Notes under the pieces: generated by a model
The model's input: the letters and a program-made list of their open reading frames with translations, nothing else
Databases searched by the model: none
Told to the model about the DNA's origin: nothing
Made by a program: the position numbers and the translations under genes
Assembly (NCBI RefSeq): GCF_905220565.1
Contig: NC_059396.1
Span: 10,807,706-10,871,705 of the forward strand
Length of the DNA: 64,000 nt
Reading direction: 5' to 3'
DNA from: Melitaea cinxia
Lineage: Eukaryota; Arthropoda; Insecta; Lepidoptera; Nymphalidae
Part shown: positions 45,748 through 55,489 of the stretch, piece by piece
How positions within the stretch are numbered: the stretch's first letter is position 1
Layout: every line of letters starts with the position of its first letter

Positions 45748-46561
45748 GGTAAATCAATAACTAGGAACTATTAGTTGATAATATTAGCGTAAAGAGTAAG
45801 CTATATGTCAAATAATTCAAATAATAACCAAAATCTCTATCTCTTGTTTGATTTTAATATTTTAGATTTACTATTTCCATAAATATTTAGGACAACATTA
45901 TTTAATAAGGTTTATGAAATAATTAACTTGATAACTTTACAATATTTGACGAATTCTTACCGATGTGGAAAATAAGATTAAGTAAGACAGGTGTAAGTCT
46001 TGCAATTTTATGCGCGTTTAGTTTTATCAAGACAATAGAAATTTAGTTTGTTATACGTATTATATGGTATACAAAACCTATAATATTGTAACTTGTAACC
46101 TCTTAATTTTTATGGGAAAAACTCTATTCACAAATTTCAAATATACTATAGTAATAATGTTTGAAATAGTTTATCATAGTCTATTTATGAAATCTGAACT
46201 TTGTTTTTAAAGATACATAGTACAAATATAGTAAATATCATATTTCGGATGAGGAAACTCGTATAGGTTGGTTCATTTAAAAAGGAATCCCCAAGATAAA
46301 GTGGAAAGAGTTGAAGTTGGTGATCAGCCTAAGTTAATCAAAGCATGGATATTTAACCCACTCTCACTGCTGATTTCAAAAGGTATGTCATTTGTAAGCT
46401 GCTTTTGCTCGCTCCTTATAGGGATATTGACAATATGTAAACTCCTTTATACACAGTGCAATTTGCAAAAATAACTAAAGTAGTACCTACAGAATTTACT
46501 AACAGCATGGAAGATATTAATTAAGCGCTTATGAAAGAAGCGCCTCACACTCAACGGTCCT
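45748..46561. other. AT-rich intergenic DNA
   Basis: Nothing recognised. A short ORF near 46268 looks transposase-like in composition but matches no family I know. Confidence 0.35.
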
Positions 46562-46765
46562 CTTTAGGAATTATTCCTGTGTCGAGCAGCTCGCAAAACA
46601 TCTACACACGTACAAACGCCCGTTAACCGGTAAACGGTAAACCCCTGTATCTCTAAGCGGGTATCGAACTCGGGACTGTCGGCGTAAAAGCCAGTAGATA
46701 CTGTGACCGCTAAACCAAAACGTCGTCAAAAGGTTAAGAACTTCTCCAAGTCCCATAAGCAATAT
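46562..46765 (-). repeat. tRNA-like SINE fragment
   Basis: On the minus strand GGTTTAGCGGTCAC (A-box-like) and GAGTTCGATACCC (B-box) are spaced as in a tRNA. Compare 43185-43790. It probably derives from a tRNA-promoted SINE. Confidence 0.5.
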
Positions 46766-47034
46766 AACATAAATTTAATATGAATGTCTTGTCATGTGGG
46801 CTAAATCTACAATCATGATTTATCAAACAATCAAAAGAAAAAAAATATTAAAAATTTTAATGACAATAATTGTATTTCCCAGCAAACGACAACAATTACA
46901 GTTCAATTACATCGACAAGTAATACTTACAACGTGGATAGACGAAAAAATAGGAAATTCAAATGGAACTACATGACAAGCATCAGCTTTCGATTTAAACA
47001 AAAAATCATCAAAGTCGGTACACCCAGTATTTTT

Positions 47035-47516
47035 TTTAACTAACTAACTAACTCAACTGGCTCAGTGACCCGAAGTGAGTCTTGGCCTCCGAAACAAGAT
47101 TTCTCCACTTTGCACGATCTTGCGCGATTTCCCGCCAATTATTGGCTTGGATCTCACTCAAGTCTGCTTCAACCATGTCTCTCCAGCGGTACCTGGGGCA
47201 ACCCACCGGTCTACGCCCAGTTGGTCGACCCAAATACGCTCTCTTAACTGCTCGATCCTCCCCCATGCGTTCGACATGACCGAGCCACCGCAACCGATGG
47301 GATTTGGTAACTCCAATGATGTTTGGCTCTGACACCAGGTTTGCAATTCAGCATTGGTTTTTATTCGCCAGCTGCCATCTTGCCCTTTAGATGGTCCTAG
47401 GATCTTACGGTAAATTTTCCTTTCCGTAACCAGAAGCCTGTTCTCCTCTCTGAGCGTAAGTGTCCAAGCCTCACAACCGTACATTAGGATTGGACGAATC
47501 ATTCGTCCAATCGTCC
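47035..47516 (-). mobile_element. RTE-type LINE, 3' fragment inserted in family A
   Basis: Minus-strand coding remnant in two frames. 47502 to about 47335 gives MIRPILMYGCEAWTL; 47335-47048 gives HRLRWLGHVERM, then GRRPVGCPRYRWRDMVEADL and WREIAQDRAKWRNLV. This is the C-terminal part of an RTE-clade LINE protein, after the reverse transcriptase. A frameshift separates the frames. The element ends in (GTTA)n followed by A/T runs, a usual RTE tail. CCAGTA lies at both borders, possibly a target duplication. Confidence 0.75.
47048..47502 (-). pseudogene. RTE LINE ORF2 C-terminus, frameshifted
   Basis: The distal end of an endonuclease-reverse transcriptase protein; only the part after the catalytic domain remains. 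Frames shift near 47335. Without endonuclease or the reverse transcriptase active site it cannot move. Confidence 0.75.
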
Positions 47517-47518
47517 AG

Positions 47519-47690
47519 TATTTTTTTTACGTGGGGAAAATCCATCATGGATACCCTCCAGCGCGGGGGCGCCAGAAGGTTATGTCAGACTCCTACTGAC
47601 TAAAAAAACCACCACGTGTGAGCAGTCGTCCGCCTGGGTGAGGCAAGATGGGGTCGCGCTAGCATTCGCCACCTCGCCCCGGCGGAAGTT
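47519..47690. repeat. LINE-derived fragment (R1-type tail?)
   Basis: GC-rich sequence with GTGGGGAAAATCCATCATGG and CTCCAGCGCGGGGGCGCC, then CACCTCGCCCCGGCGG. This resembles tails of R1-type LINEs in Lepidoptera. It lies between the RTE fragment and the resumed family-A copy. Confidence 0.5.
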
Positions 47691-47950
47691 ATAAGGTACC
47701 TAATACAACGAAGATCGTCGAAAAATTAGTTCAGTAAATACGCATTATTAGCGATAACTCAGAAAGTACTTATCAGATCTCAATTAAACTTACATCGGAA
47801 CACATTACACACAACACATTTTTATCATAAAGAAAATCATCAATATCGGTCCACCCAGTCAAAAGTCCTTAGGTAACACACATAAAAAAATTAAGTAAAA
47901 AAAATCGATCTCCTACAAAATTAACCCCTTATAGGACGGCTCATACAAAG

Positions 47951-48136
47951 TGGCCAGTAAACTGGACTGTTACGTTAAGGTCGAAATTAAATACAGTTTT
48001 GTTCCGAAGTTCAACCTTATGCACTTTTCCGACTTGTGTTGAAGCACGCTGGCCTGTAAGCTAGCCAGCGTTCGTTTTAGTTGCGCGCTCAAGAAATTTC
48101 GCGCCATTTTTCACGGTGGCCAGTATACTGACCACT
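47951..48136. promoter_or_regulatory. Left subterminal palindromic repeats of the piggyBac element
   Basis: TGGCCAGTAAACTGGAC (47951-47967) recurs exactly, inverted, at 50974-50990. CGCTGGC..GCCAGCG lies at 48047-48070, and GTGGCCAGTATACTGACCAC at about 48116-48135. Probable binding sites for transposase (inference). Confidence 0.65.
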
Positions 48137-48212
48137 GTGCGCCCGCAGCGTAGTTTTTACTGTCACCGCGCGAGTGCAGGATGTTTTTTGATGTGCTAAA
48201 GTGAAAATAAAT

Positions 48213-50478
48213 ATGTCTGGCTTTAACAGGTGAGTAAAACTTATTGATTATAGTTTAAGCTTTAATGTTATTCCCAATAATGATATAGTTTTATAATAAA
48301 AATGTGATTTATGAACGATTGAATGCCAGTCGGTCTTTGAGAAAAACATAACCTAAAAATTACATATGTAACTTTGAACTACTGCATAAAGTTTTTGTTT
48401 TGGTGTGATCACTTGAAATAATATTATTTGCAATATAATAATAAGCTTTTTTTTATATTAATTAATAGATTAATCACAACCATTCTGGTTCGGTAGTTAT
48501 AACCCAAAATCCCGCCAGTTTTAGTACTTTTTTCGTGCATTTTCGTGCCAGTGTTGAAACGTTAATAAAAATCTTTTAATTTTATATTAACAAACGAAAT
48601 TTTCTTTGCTTTAGAAAAAGCTACACTTACTCGGAGTTGGAAGCACTTGATGAAGACCAGTGGAATGATTTTATGGGCATCACAGATGACCAGGCCGTCC
48701 ATTCTGACGTTGGTGGTGATTCTGATGGTGAAGACTGTTTCAACGACAGTATCATCACCAATAATGCCAGTAGCTGTAGTACCCGTAGGAGAAACCGAGA
48801 CCAACTGCCAGGACCATCACGTTTGTCAGAACCTCCTCCCTCTACATCATCACCTTCACTAAATTTAACATCCTCATCGTCGCTGCCGCAGTCGCCACTA
48901 TCACCCCCGTTGCCGCCGCCACCACCCCCGTCGTCACCGCCACCACCTCCGTCGCCGTCGCCCCCACCCCCGTCTTCGCCCCTACCACCCCATCCTCAAG
49001 TAGCCCCAAGTACTATTGAGGTAAACGATGATCTAAATAAGTGGAGCAATAAACATTTTCGTGAGCCACCTATTTTCAAAAATAGTACTTTCAAAAATTA
49101 TGTTGGAATAAATACAGAAGTCAATTTACAGTCACCACTACAAATACTTACCCTTTTCTTGACACCTTTTTTTTTCAATCTCATGATTACTGAAAGTAAC
49201 AGATATGCCACACAGTGCCATCAGACTCTGAACCTAACGGAAGAGGAGCTGAAGAAGTTCATAGGGATTTTGATAATTATGGGGTTCCACAGTTTACCCT
49301 CCCTAAGGCTTTATTGGTCGCAAGATACAAATTTTCATGTGCCAAGAATTAGCAGTGTCATGAGCATGCGCCGATTTTTAAAAATAATGAGATTTTTGCA
49401 TGTGAACGATAATGAAAAAATGATCCCCAGGGGCAACGCAGGTTACGATCGCCTATTCAAAATAAGACCTCTGCTCACCCATTTTTCACAGATTTTTTCT
49501 TCTGTTTTTAGTCCGCATCAGCAACTCTTAATAGACGAAAGTATGATAGCATTCAAAGGTAGATCAACATTAAAACAATATATGCCACTGAAGCCAATAA
49601 AGCGTGGCTTCAAAGTGTGGGTAATATGCTGCGCTGTAACGGGTTACATGATTAACTTTGATGTTTACGAAGGAAAGTTACAAGTTGAGAGGGAAATGAG
49701 TCTGGGCGAAACAGTTGTTATGAAATTAGCTGGAATGTTGTTGCCTTTATTAGTCAAGCTGTTGCGAAAAAAAATTTTCGCTGTTGGTACTATTATGCCT
49801 ACAAGAAAATTCTTCCCGTCTAATAAACTTCCCCTTGACCGGACCATGGCTTTGGGTGATAGTGCTTGCGCAATGACGAAATCCAACATTTCTGTTAGTA
49901 AATGGAGAGACCGAGGGAAAAAAGCAGTTTGTGTTGCTTCAAATATGCATAACCCAAGCAAAAAAGGATATGTGCGCCGTACTAATAGTCAGGGTAATAA
50001 GGAACAAGTCGCCTGTCCTAGTCCTATTATCGATTATAATAAATACATGGGAGGGGTTGATAAATTTGATCAACACATGGCATCCTATAATATATCGTGG
50101 AAATCACGACGTTGGTGGATGAAAATTTGGTTTTATTTAATTGAATCTGCGATTGTCAACTCCTACATTGTTTACAAGGATACCTGGACGAAGGCTTACC
50201 CTGGGGGTACAAAACCCATGACTCATTTGATATTCAGGAGCAAATTAGCTGATGAACTTATTGGAGATGAAAAACCCTCTGTACCTATTCAAAATGACGA
50301 TGATGAGAATGACCACAGGCCAATAAAGTCAACCAAGAAAAATTTAAGACGATGCAGATATTGCAGTACTGCTTCTAAGCCAAAGAGAAGTACCTATGAA
50401 TGTGTTAAGTGCAATGTCGCCTTATGTGTAGAATGCTTTGTACTATTTCATAATTCAGGAATGAAAAAGAAAATCTAA
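48213..50478 (+). CDS. piggyBac-family transposase, two exons, lacking a catalytic Asp
   Basis: I place the start at ATG 48213 in a 17-nt exon (48213-48229, MSGFN plus two bases) with donor GTGAGT. The acceptor TTTGCTTTAG leads to exon 2 from 48615, which joins in frame as R-KSYTYSELEALDEDQW. The long frame has no ATG near its start, so this splice explains initiation. About 626 residues. Acidic N-terminus and a Pro/Ser tract; then the DDE core, with the first Asp in LLIDESMIAFKG and the third motif in DYNKYMGGVDKFDQ; and a C-terminal Cys-rich finger (CRYCS..CVKCNVALCVEC..H). Between SLGETVVMKLAGMLL and KIFAVGT the usual FDNFFTS-like segment with the second Asp is absent, with no frameshift. 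It is probably catalytically dead but could still bind DNA. Confidence 0.88.
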
Positions 50479-50973
50479 TTTTTTGCAAGGTTATATTTTT
50501 AGAAGAGTTTTTGTTTTGTTATTTCTAAAGCTAAAACAATGAATATTTGTAGATTTTTTTAATGACTGATTAAGATTTTATAAAAATAGGATTAAAAAGT
50601 TTATTAAATTTAAGAGGAAGAATTTTCTGTTAGTTTTATATTTTTGAAAGAAGAAATTTTGATTTGTAATTCCTAAAGGTAACATAATGAGTATTTGACA
50701 ATTTAACAAACCGATTAAGATTTTATAATTATAGGATTTAAAAAATTATTAAATTTAAGAAGAATTTTTCGTTTATAATATGTATCTAAAGTTAAAACGA
50801 TGAATATTTTTAAAAGAACTTTTTGTTAAAATGTGATTATTTTTAGAAGAAAACTTTATCGTAACATAGTTCAAACTATGGAAATGTGATTATTCATGTC
50901 CTGAAATATAAGGCTGATGGCTACGTATTGTTTTTTTATTCTATTTCCTTCTAAATGTACTTTTTTTGTGCAT

Positions 50974-51049
50974 GTCCAGTTTACTGGCCAGTGAACTTGC
51001 CGTGATAGTGAGTGGTGCAGATCGGTCAGTGGCCAGTCTACTGGCCACT
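50974..51049. promoter_or_regulatory. Right subterminal palindromic repeats of the piggyBac element
   Basis: GTCCAGTTTACTGGCCA (50974-50990) is the exact reverse complement of 47951-47967. AGTGGCCAGT / ACTGGCCACT (51028-51037, 51040-51049) is a perfect 10-base inverted repeat. Confidence 0.65.
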
Positions 51050-51284
51050 TGTTTTTTTGGATTTTCTCGAAAAATATGCAGTCTAGATTTATTTTACTTT
51101 GACAGTGTTTTTTAATTCGGGCCAAAAAATATATATTACTTAAAATAAATTGCATATTAAAAAAAAAGTCAAGGTGACCGTTAAAGGGTTAATATACCAT
51201 CACGTAACAAACGACGAGTTCTTAATTGTCAAACACCTCCATACAATTAATTTTACAATTAAGCAAATAAATTTCTCAGTTCGC

Positions 51285-51560
51285 AATCACAAAATAAATA
51301 AATTTCTAAAATAAATGTAGGCTAAGTTACTCCTTATTACATCAGCTATCAATCAGTGAAGGTCCCGTCAAATTCGGCCTAGCCGTTTCAGAGATTAGCG
51401 AGATCAAACAGACAGACAAACAGATAGACTAAAACTGTAAAAAATGTTATTTTGTTACATGTACCGTTTACTCGTATACATCATATACATTAAGTAAAAA
51501 GCGGTTATTTTAATATTACAAACAGACACTTCAATTTTATTTATTTGTATAGATATTTAA
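51285..51560 (-). repeat. Dispersed repeat, family F, inverted copy
   Basis: Reverse of the copy at 12080-12320: TAAGTTACTCCTTATTACAT, AGCCGTTTCAGAGATTAGC, then GACAGACAAACAGATAGAC and AAAAAGCGGTTATTTTAAT. Confidence 0.65.
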
Positions 51561-51736
51561 TCCCTAAAAAAGTTTCATTTAACGTATCAAACACGTAGAC
51601 TAGAGGACAACTTACGGTAAATCTTCCGAAATGTAACGAATTGAGGTTTTACAAAGTTAACTTTTTTATTAACGCACTAGCGGACCTGGCAGACGTTGTC
51701 CTGCCCGGAAAACAGCTACCAAATTTGATAGCTTAC

Positions 51737-52226
51737 ATACCGATAGCAGCGCCACCTACCGGGTCCAATTGAGATAAAAACTACCATATCTTCCAAGTCA
51801 GACCAAATCACAGATGCTTACAAAACTTGATAAAAATTGGTTCAGTAGTTTCAGAGTTACATACCGATAGCAGCGCCGCATATAGGGTCCAATTGAGATA
51901 AAAACTACCATATCTTCCAAGTTAGACCAAATTACAGATGCTTACAAAACTTGATAAAAATTGGTTAAGTAGTTTCGGAGTAACATACCGATAGCAGCGC
52001 CACCTACCAGGTCTGATTGACATAAAAAATAACCCTATTCGACCAAATTATAGATGCGTACAAAATTTGATAAAAATTGGTTCAGTAATTTCGGAGTTAC
52101 GTACCAATAGCAGCGCCACCTATCGGGTCAAATTGAGATAAAAACTACCATATCTTCTAAGTAAGACCAAATTACAGATGCTTAAAAAAAATTAATAAAA
52201 ATTGGTTCAGTAGTTTCGGAGTTACA
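51737..52226. repeat. Minisatellite, four units of about 116-124 bp
   Basis: The unit contains CGATAGCAGCGCCACCTACC, AATTGAGATAAAAACTACCA and ATAAAAATTGGTTCAGTAGT. Unit marks lie at 51741, 51865, 51989 and 52105, so two periods are 124 and the last is 116. It begins after GCGGACCTGGCAGACGTTGT, a LINE-tail-like phrase. Confidence 0.88.
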
Positions 52227-53265
52227 TACATTTAAAATTTTCATTGTTAACCCCGAAATCCTTATTGGGGATGAGTTATCCTAAAATCCGCTTTTGATCA
52301 TTTCTATGTCACATTTATAGGAGATTCGTACCAAATTTGGAGTCGATATTTGAAATATTTATATTATTTCTATATTTTGAAAACGGAAATATTCCATTGT
52401 TAACGCCCCCGCAAGAATATAAGTAATGTGAAATAGCTACTTAATACCATTTTTACAGTATGTAAATTAAATTAAAATGCGGTCTACGATTAAGATCTAT
52501 TTAATCATTGAGAACTTACGTAAAATGCGCCCTAATATATTTTTTGACATGAATTTTATTGAATAGCAATAAAGTTTAAATTGAATCTACATTTTAGTTA
52601 GAAAACTTTTAGCGCGACTAACGAACAGCAAATGATTTTTGTATATGTATATAGATAGATTAGCAAATAACGAAGTGGTTAAAATATAATTATATTTTAA
52701 CCTTGCCCAGTGGTTCAATCCTAAACTAACTCGTACAAGTATTTGGTCCTAAAGTAAGTGAGGACTTTAGATTTTAACTTAAAAGTGGTAGATTGCTAAA
52801 TAAAACTCCAAACGATGATCGGTTATTTTTAATAATTGCTTGTACAAAACTCAGTTGATATAACATTATAAAAATATTTTTATAAATTCATATTAAACAT
52901 TGACAACTATTTGTTACCTCTAGTGTAGTATCACACAAACATTGCATATTACCTGCATGCTTTTTTAATTAGAACCATTCCTTAAAAAACTAAAACCACT
53001 ATCACTAAAACCCATATGTATATAAAAATGCCTCAAGAGCTTTCCATTTGCACTTAGAAAATACTTTTACCTTCATAGTAAAGTATCTATAATTAATCGA
53101 TTAACATTTATATTTAATTTAATTATAATTAACAAAATATTGTTATTGCTCAATATTTATAAATCTATAAAACTTCGACATGAAAATTCCAAAACCATTT
53201 AATGTAAATATTTGCAGAAAATGTAAATTATTATTATTTAAACATTAATTATAATTTTATTAAAT
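52227..53265. other. AT-rich intergenic DNA
   Basis: No gene or clear repeat recognised. Confidence 0.4.
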
Positions 53266-53560
53266 ATAGCCACCCCCTCTCTTCCCGTGGGTGTCGTAAG
53301 AGGCGACTAAGGGATAACACAGTTCCACTACTACCTTGGAACTTAAAAAGCCGACCGATGGCGGGATAACCATCTAACTGCTGGCTTTGAAATACACAAG
53401 CCGAAGACGGACTGCAGCGACAAAGCCACCTGCGGTCACCAACCCGCCTGCCCAGCGTGGTGACTATGGGCAAAACACATGAGTTCACGCCATTTTTGGC
53501 GTGAACTTGTGGAGGCCTATGTCCAGTAGTGGACTGCGAAAGGCTGCTGTGGTGATGATG
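53266..53560 (-). repeat. Dispersed repeat, family B, copy 2
   Basis: Inverted copy with CTCTTCCCGTGGGTGTCGTA, AAGCCGACCGATGGCGGGAT and CTTGTGGAGGCCTATGTCCA. Confidence 0.75.
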
Positions 53561-55276
53561 AAACATTAATTATTGAAATGTTATAAGTCATTTCTCAAAC
53601 TCAGTCTTCATTATTACTATGACTATTTAATTTTGTATAAATCTATAAAAATTCTGATAATTTAATAAGTATATAAATCATCAACATAATATAATTATTT
53701 CACATGAAATATACAAATCTCGTATATTTTTTTACGTAACATAAAAATTATATTTTAAAAAAATCTTACAGAGTGTACCTTTCTTGAAGAAGGACCAGTG
53801 TTAATACCTGAAGTGGTCCAAAACCAAGACTTGTCCAATGACGCTTATGCCATTGTAACATACATTTTAAATTCATCTTCTCCCCTTTAAATTTTCCCAA
53901 TGATATTGAAAGTGTTTATGATACAACGAATATATTTTTTACGCTACGTAAGTTTATCTAAATATTTGTTGATCACAACTGACATTTGAGAATAATTAAA
54001 GCAATCTAAGAACTCACAAAACATTGCTAACCGTCTTCGTCGCGGAAACGGATTCCCGGTTAACTTGGGATCTTGATATTATGTACCGTTCAGTGACACA
54101 TTTTACAACGAATTGTCCTGTAGAATGCATTCATATTTGAACTTGGTAGACGCAGTTCGCGCGTCTAACGAACAGTTCACGAACATTCAGTAAATAAAAA
54201 ATAACTCGAGTTTTCTAGGCTTCAAATTTGTGAACCGTTCTAAACCGTCGCGAACTACGTGTCTGCGCAAACATGTAATATGAAAATTTTGATATGGACA
54301 GCACTATTGCTTCTTCGGCTGCCATGGAAATAATATATCGCTTCATGAACTCTTCACTAATACATGTACTTACAAAAATAGATTGTGCGGAACTTATATA
54401 AATTTTATGCTATAATTGACAAGTCCCAGTGATTAGCCACTCGGGCTCCTCTCCCTTGTATAATTATTCATTAGACGATATAGAAAAAATGTTCAGACTG
54501 TGACATTAATACATAAATGTTTTTACTTGATATATAATTTCTATATTTGTACTTTATTGTTCGGAAATCTCTTATTAATGGTATCTAAACTACAATCCAA
54601 AGTAATGTTAGTTATAAAAATAGTTGCCTGTTACGTGAAAATAATCTACACAGATTTGGCAATCATTTAAAAGCGTTACATTTGTACATAATTATCGCTA
54701 CATACCTAATTTATAACCCAATATCACTTATAACCCATAATCAATACACAAAAATGCTTTGAATGCATAATCAACTTCGTGCACAGCGCTATGTGTGCGA
54801 GTTCTAAGAATGTAGCTTTAATTTATAACAGTGACGTGGCAGTCGTCGTCAATTTAATGCAAAAGATTATGTTAATTTTAATTCTCGTTAAGAAGAAAGC
54901 CTTCAAACTTTTATGATCACTAACACATATCGGTCGGTCCGAGTTCCCCGTGAACCCGTGACAATGGCGCTTGCAACGGTACCACAATATCAAGAACTCA
55001 GACATACCAACGACAAACATGTTAAATAACCCGTTTTACGTCTCAATAGTAACAAGAAATTTGTATAATTATGCTAACTGCATTTTATAGAGTAAAAAAA
55101 CTTAATTTCCCGTAACACTTATGACGCACACGCAGATACCGTATCTATACGAACGTCGTCCACATAGCACCGGACATCGAATCGATCCAAATCATAAGTA
55201 GTGAATACTTTAAAAATAAAATTGGCAAGTTTTTTTAAAAATAGATAACTCTTAAAACCGGTCGAGGGCGTCGGTA
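53561..55276. other. DNA between family B and the DGAT1 stop codon
   Basis: No gene recognised. The part nearest 55276 should hold the DGAT1 3' UTR (minus strand), but no convincing polyadenylation signal was identified. A GC-richer patch lies at about 54040-54260. Confidence 0.4.
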
Positions 55277-55489
55277 TCAGTGGCGCGGGGCGAAGTGCTG
55301 GAGCGCGTAGTCGTGGTAGTACATCATGATGGCGAGCGGCTGGCCCAGGATGAGCGAGCTCCACACGATGAGGTTGCCCCAGCGCGCGCCCAGCCGCAGC
55401 TCCGCCGCGCGCGAGATCACCGCCAGCGGCGGCTGCGCCATCATGCCCAGGAACGCCCAGATGCGGAACATCTGCAGCGGCACGCTCAC
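55277..55489 (-). CDS. mdy: DGAT1 terminal exon
   Basis: Acceptor TTGGTGCAG. Encodes VSVPLQMFRIWAFLGMMAQP, a hydrophobic stretch LIVWSSLILGQPLAIMMYY, and ends HDYALQHFAPRH then TGA at 55279-55277. GC-rich compared with its surroundings. Confidence 0.94.
   Translation of the reverse strand: MSVPLQMFRIWAFLGMMAQPPLAVISRAAELRLGARWGNLIVWSSLILGQPLAIMMYYHDYALQHFAPRH

Larger units (their letters stand above)
46864..47900 (+). repeat. Family A, copy 6, split by nested LINE pieces
   Basis: Family-A sequence runs 46864-47034 up to GTACACCCAGTA. It resumes at about 47690 (AAGTTATAAGGTACCTAATA) and ends near 47900. In intact copies these two parts are adjacent, so 47035-47690 is inserted. Confidence 0.7.
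47921..51192 (+). mobile_element. piggyBac-type DNA transposon, internally deleted transposase
   Basis: TTAA at both borders (47921-47924, 51189-51192). Ends read CCCCTTATAGGACGG (left) and, inverted, CCCTTTAACGGTCACC (right). Both subterminal regions carry TGGCCAGT..ACTGGCCA-type palindromes, likely transposase-binding sites. It encodes one long piggyBac-family protein, open throughout, but the stretch with the second catalytic Asp is missing. About 3.27 kb. Confidence 0.92.
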
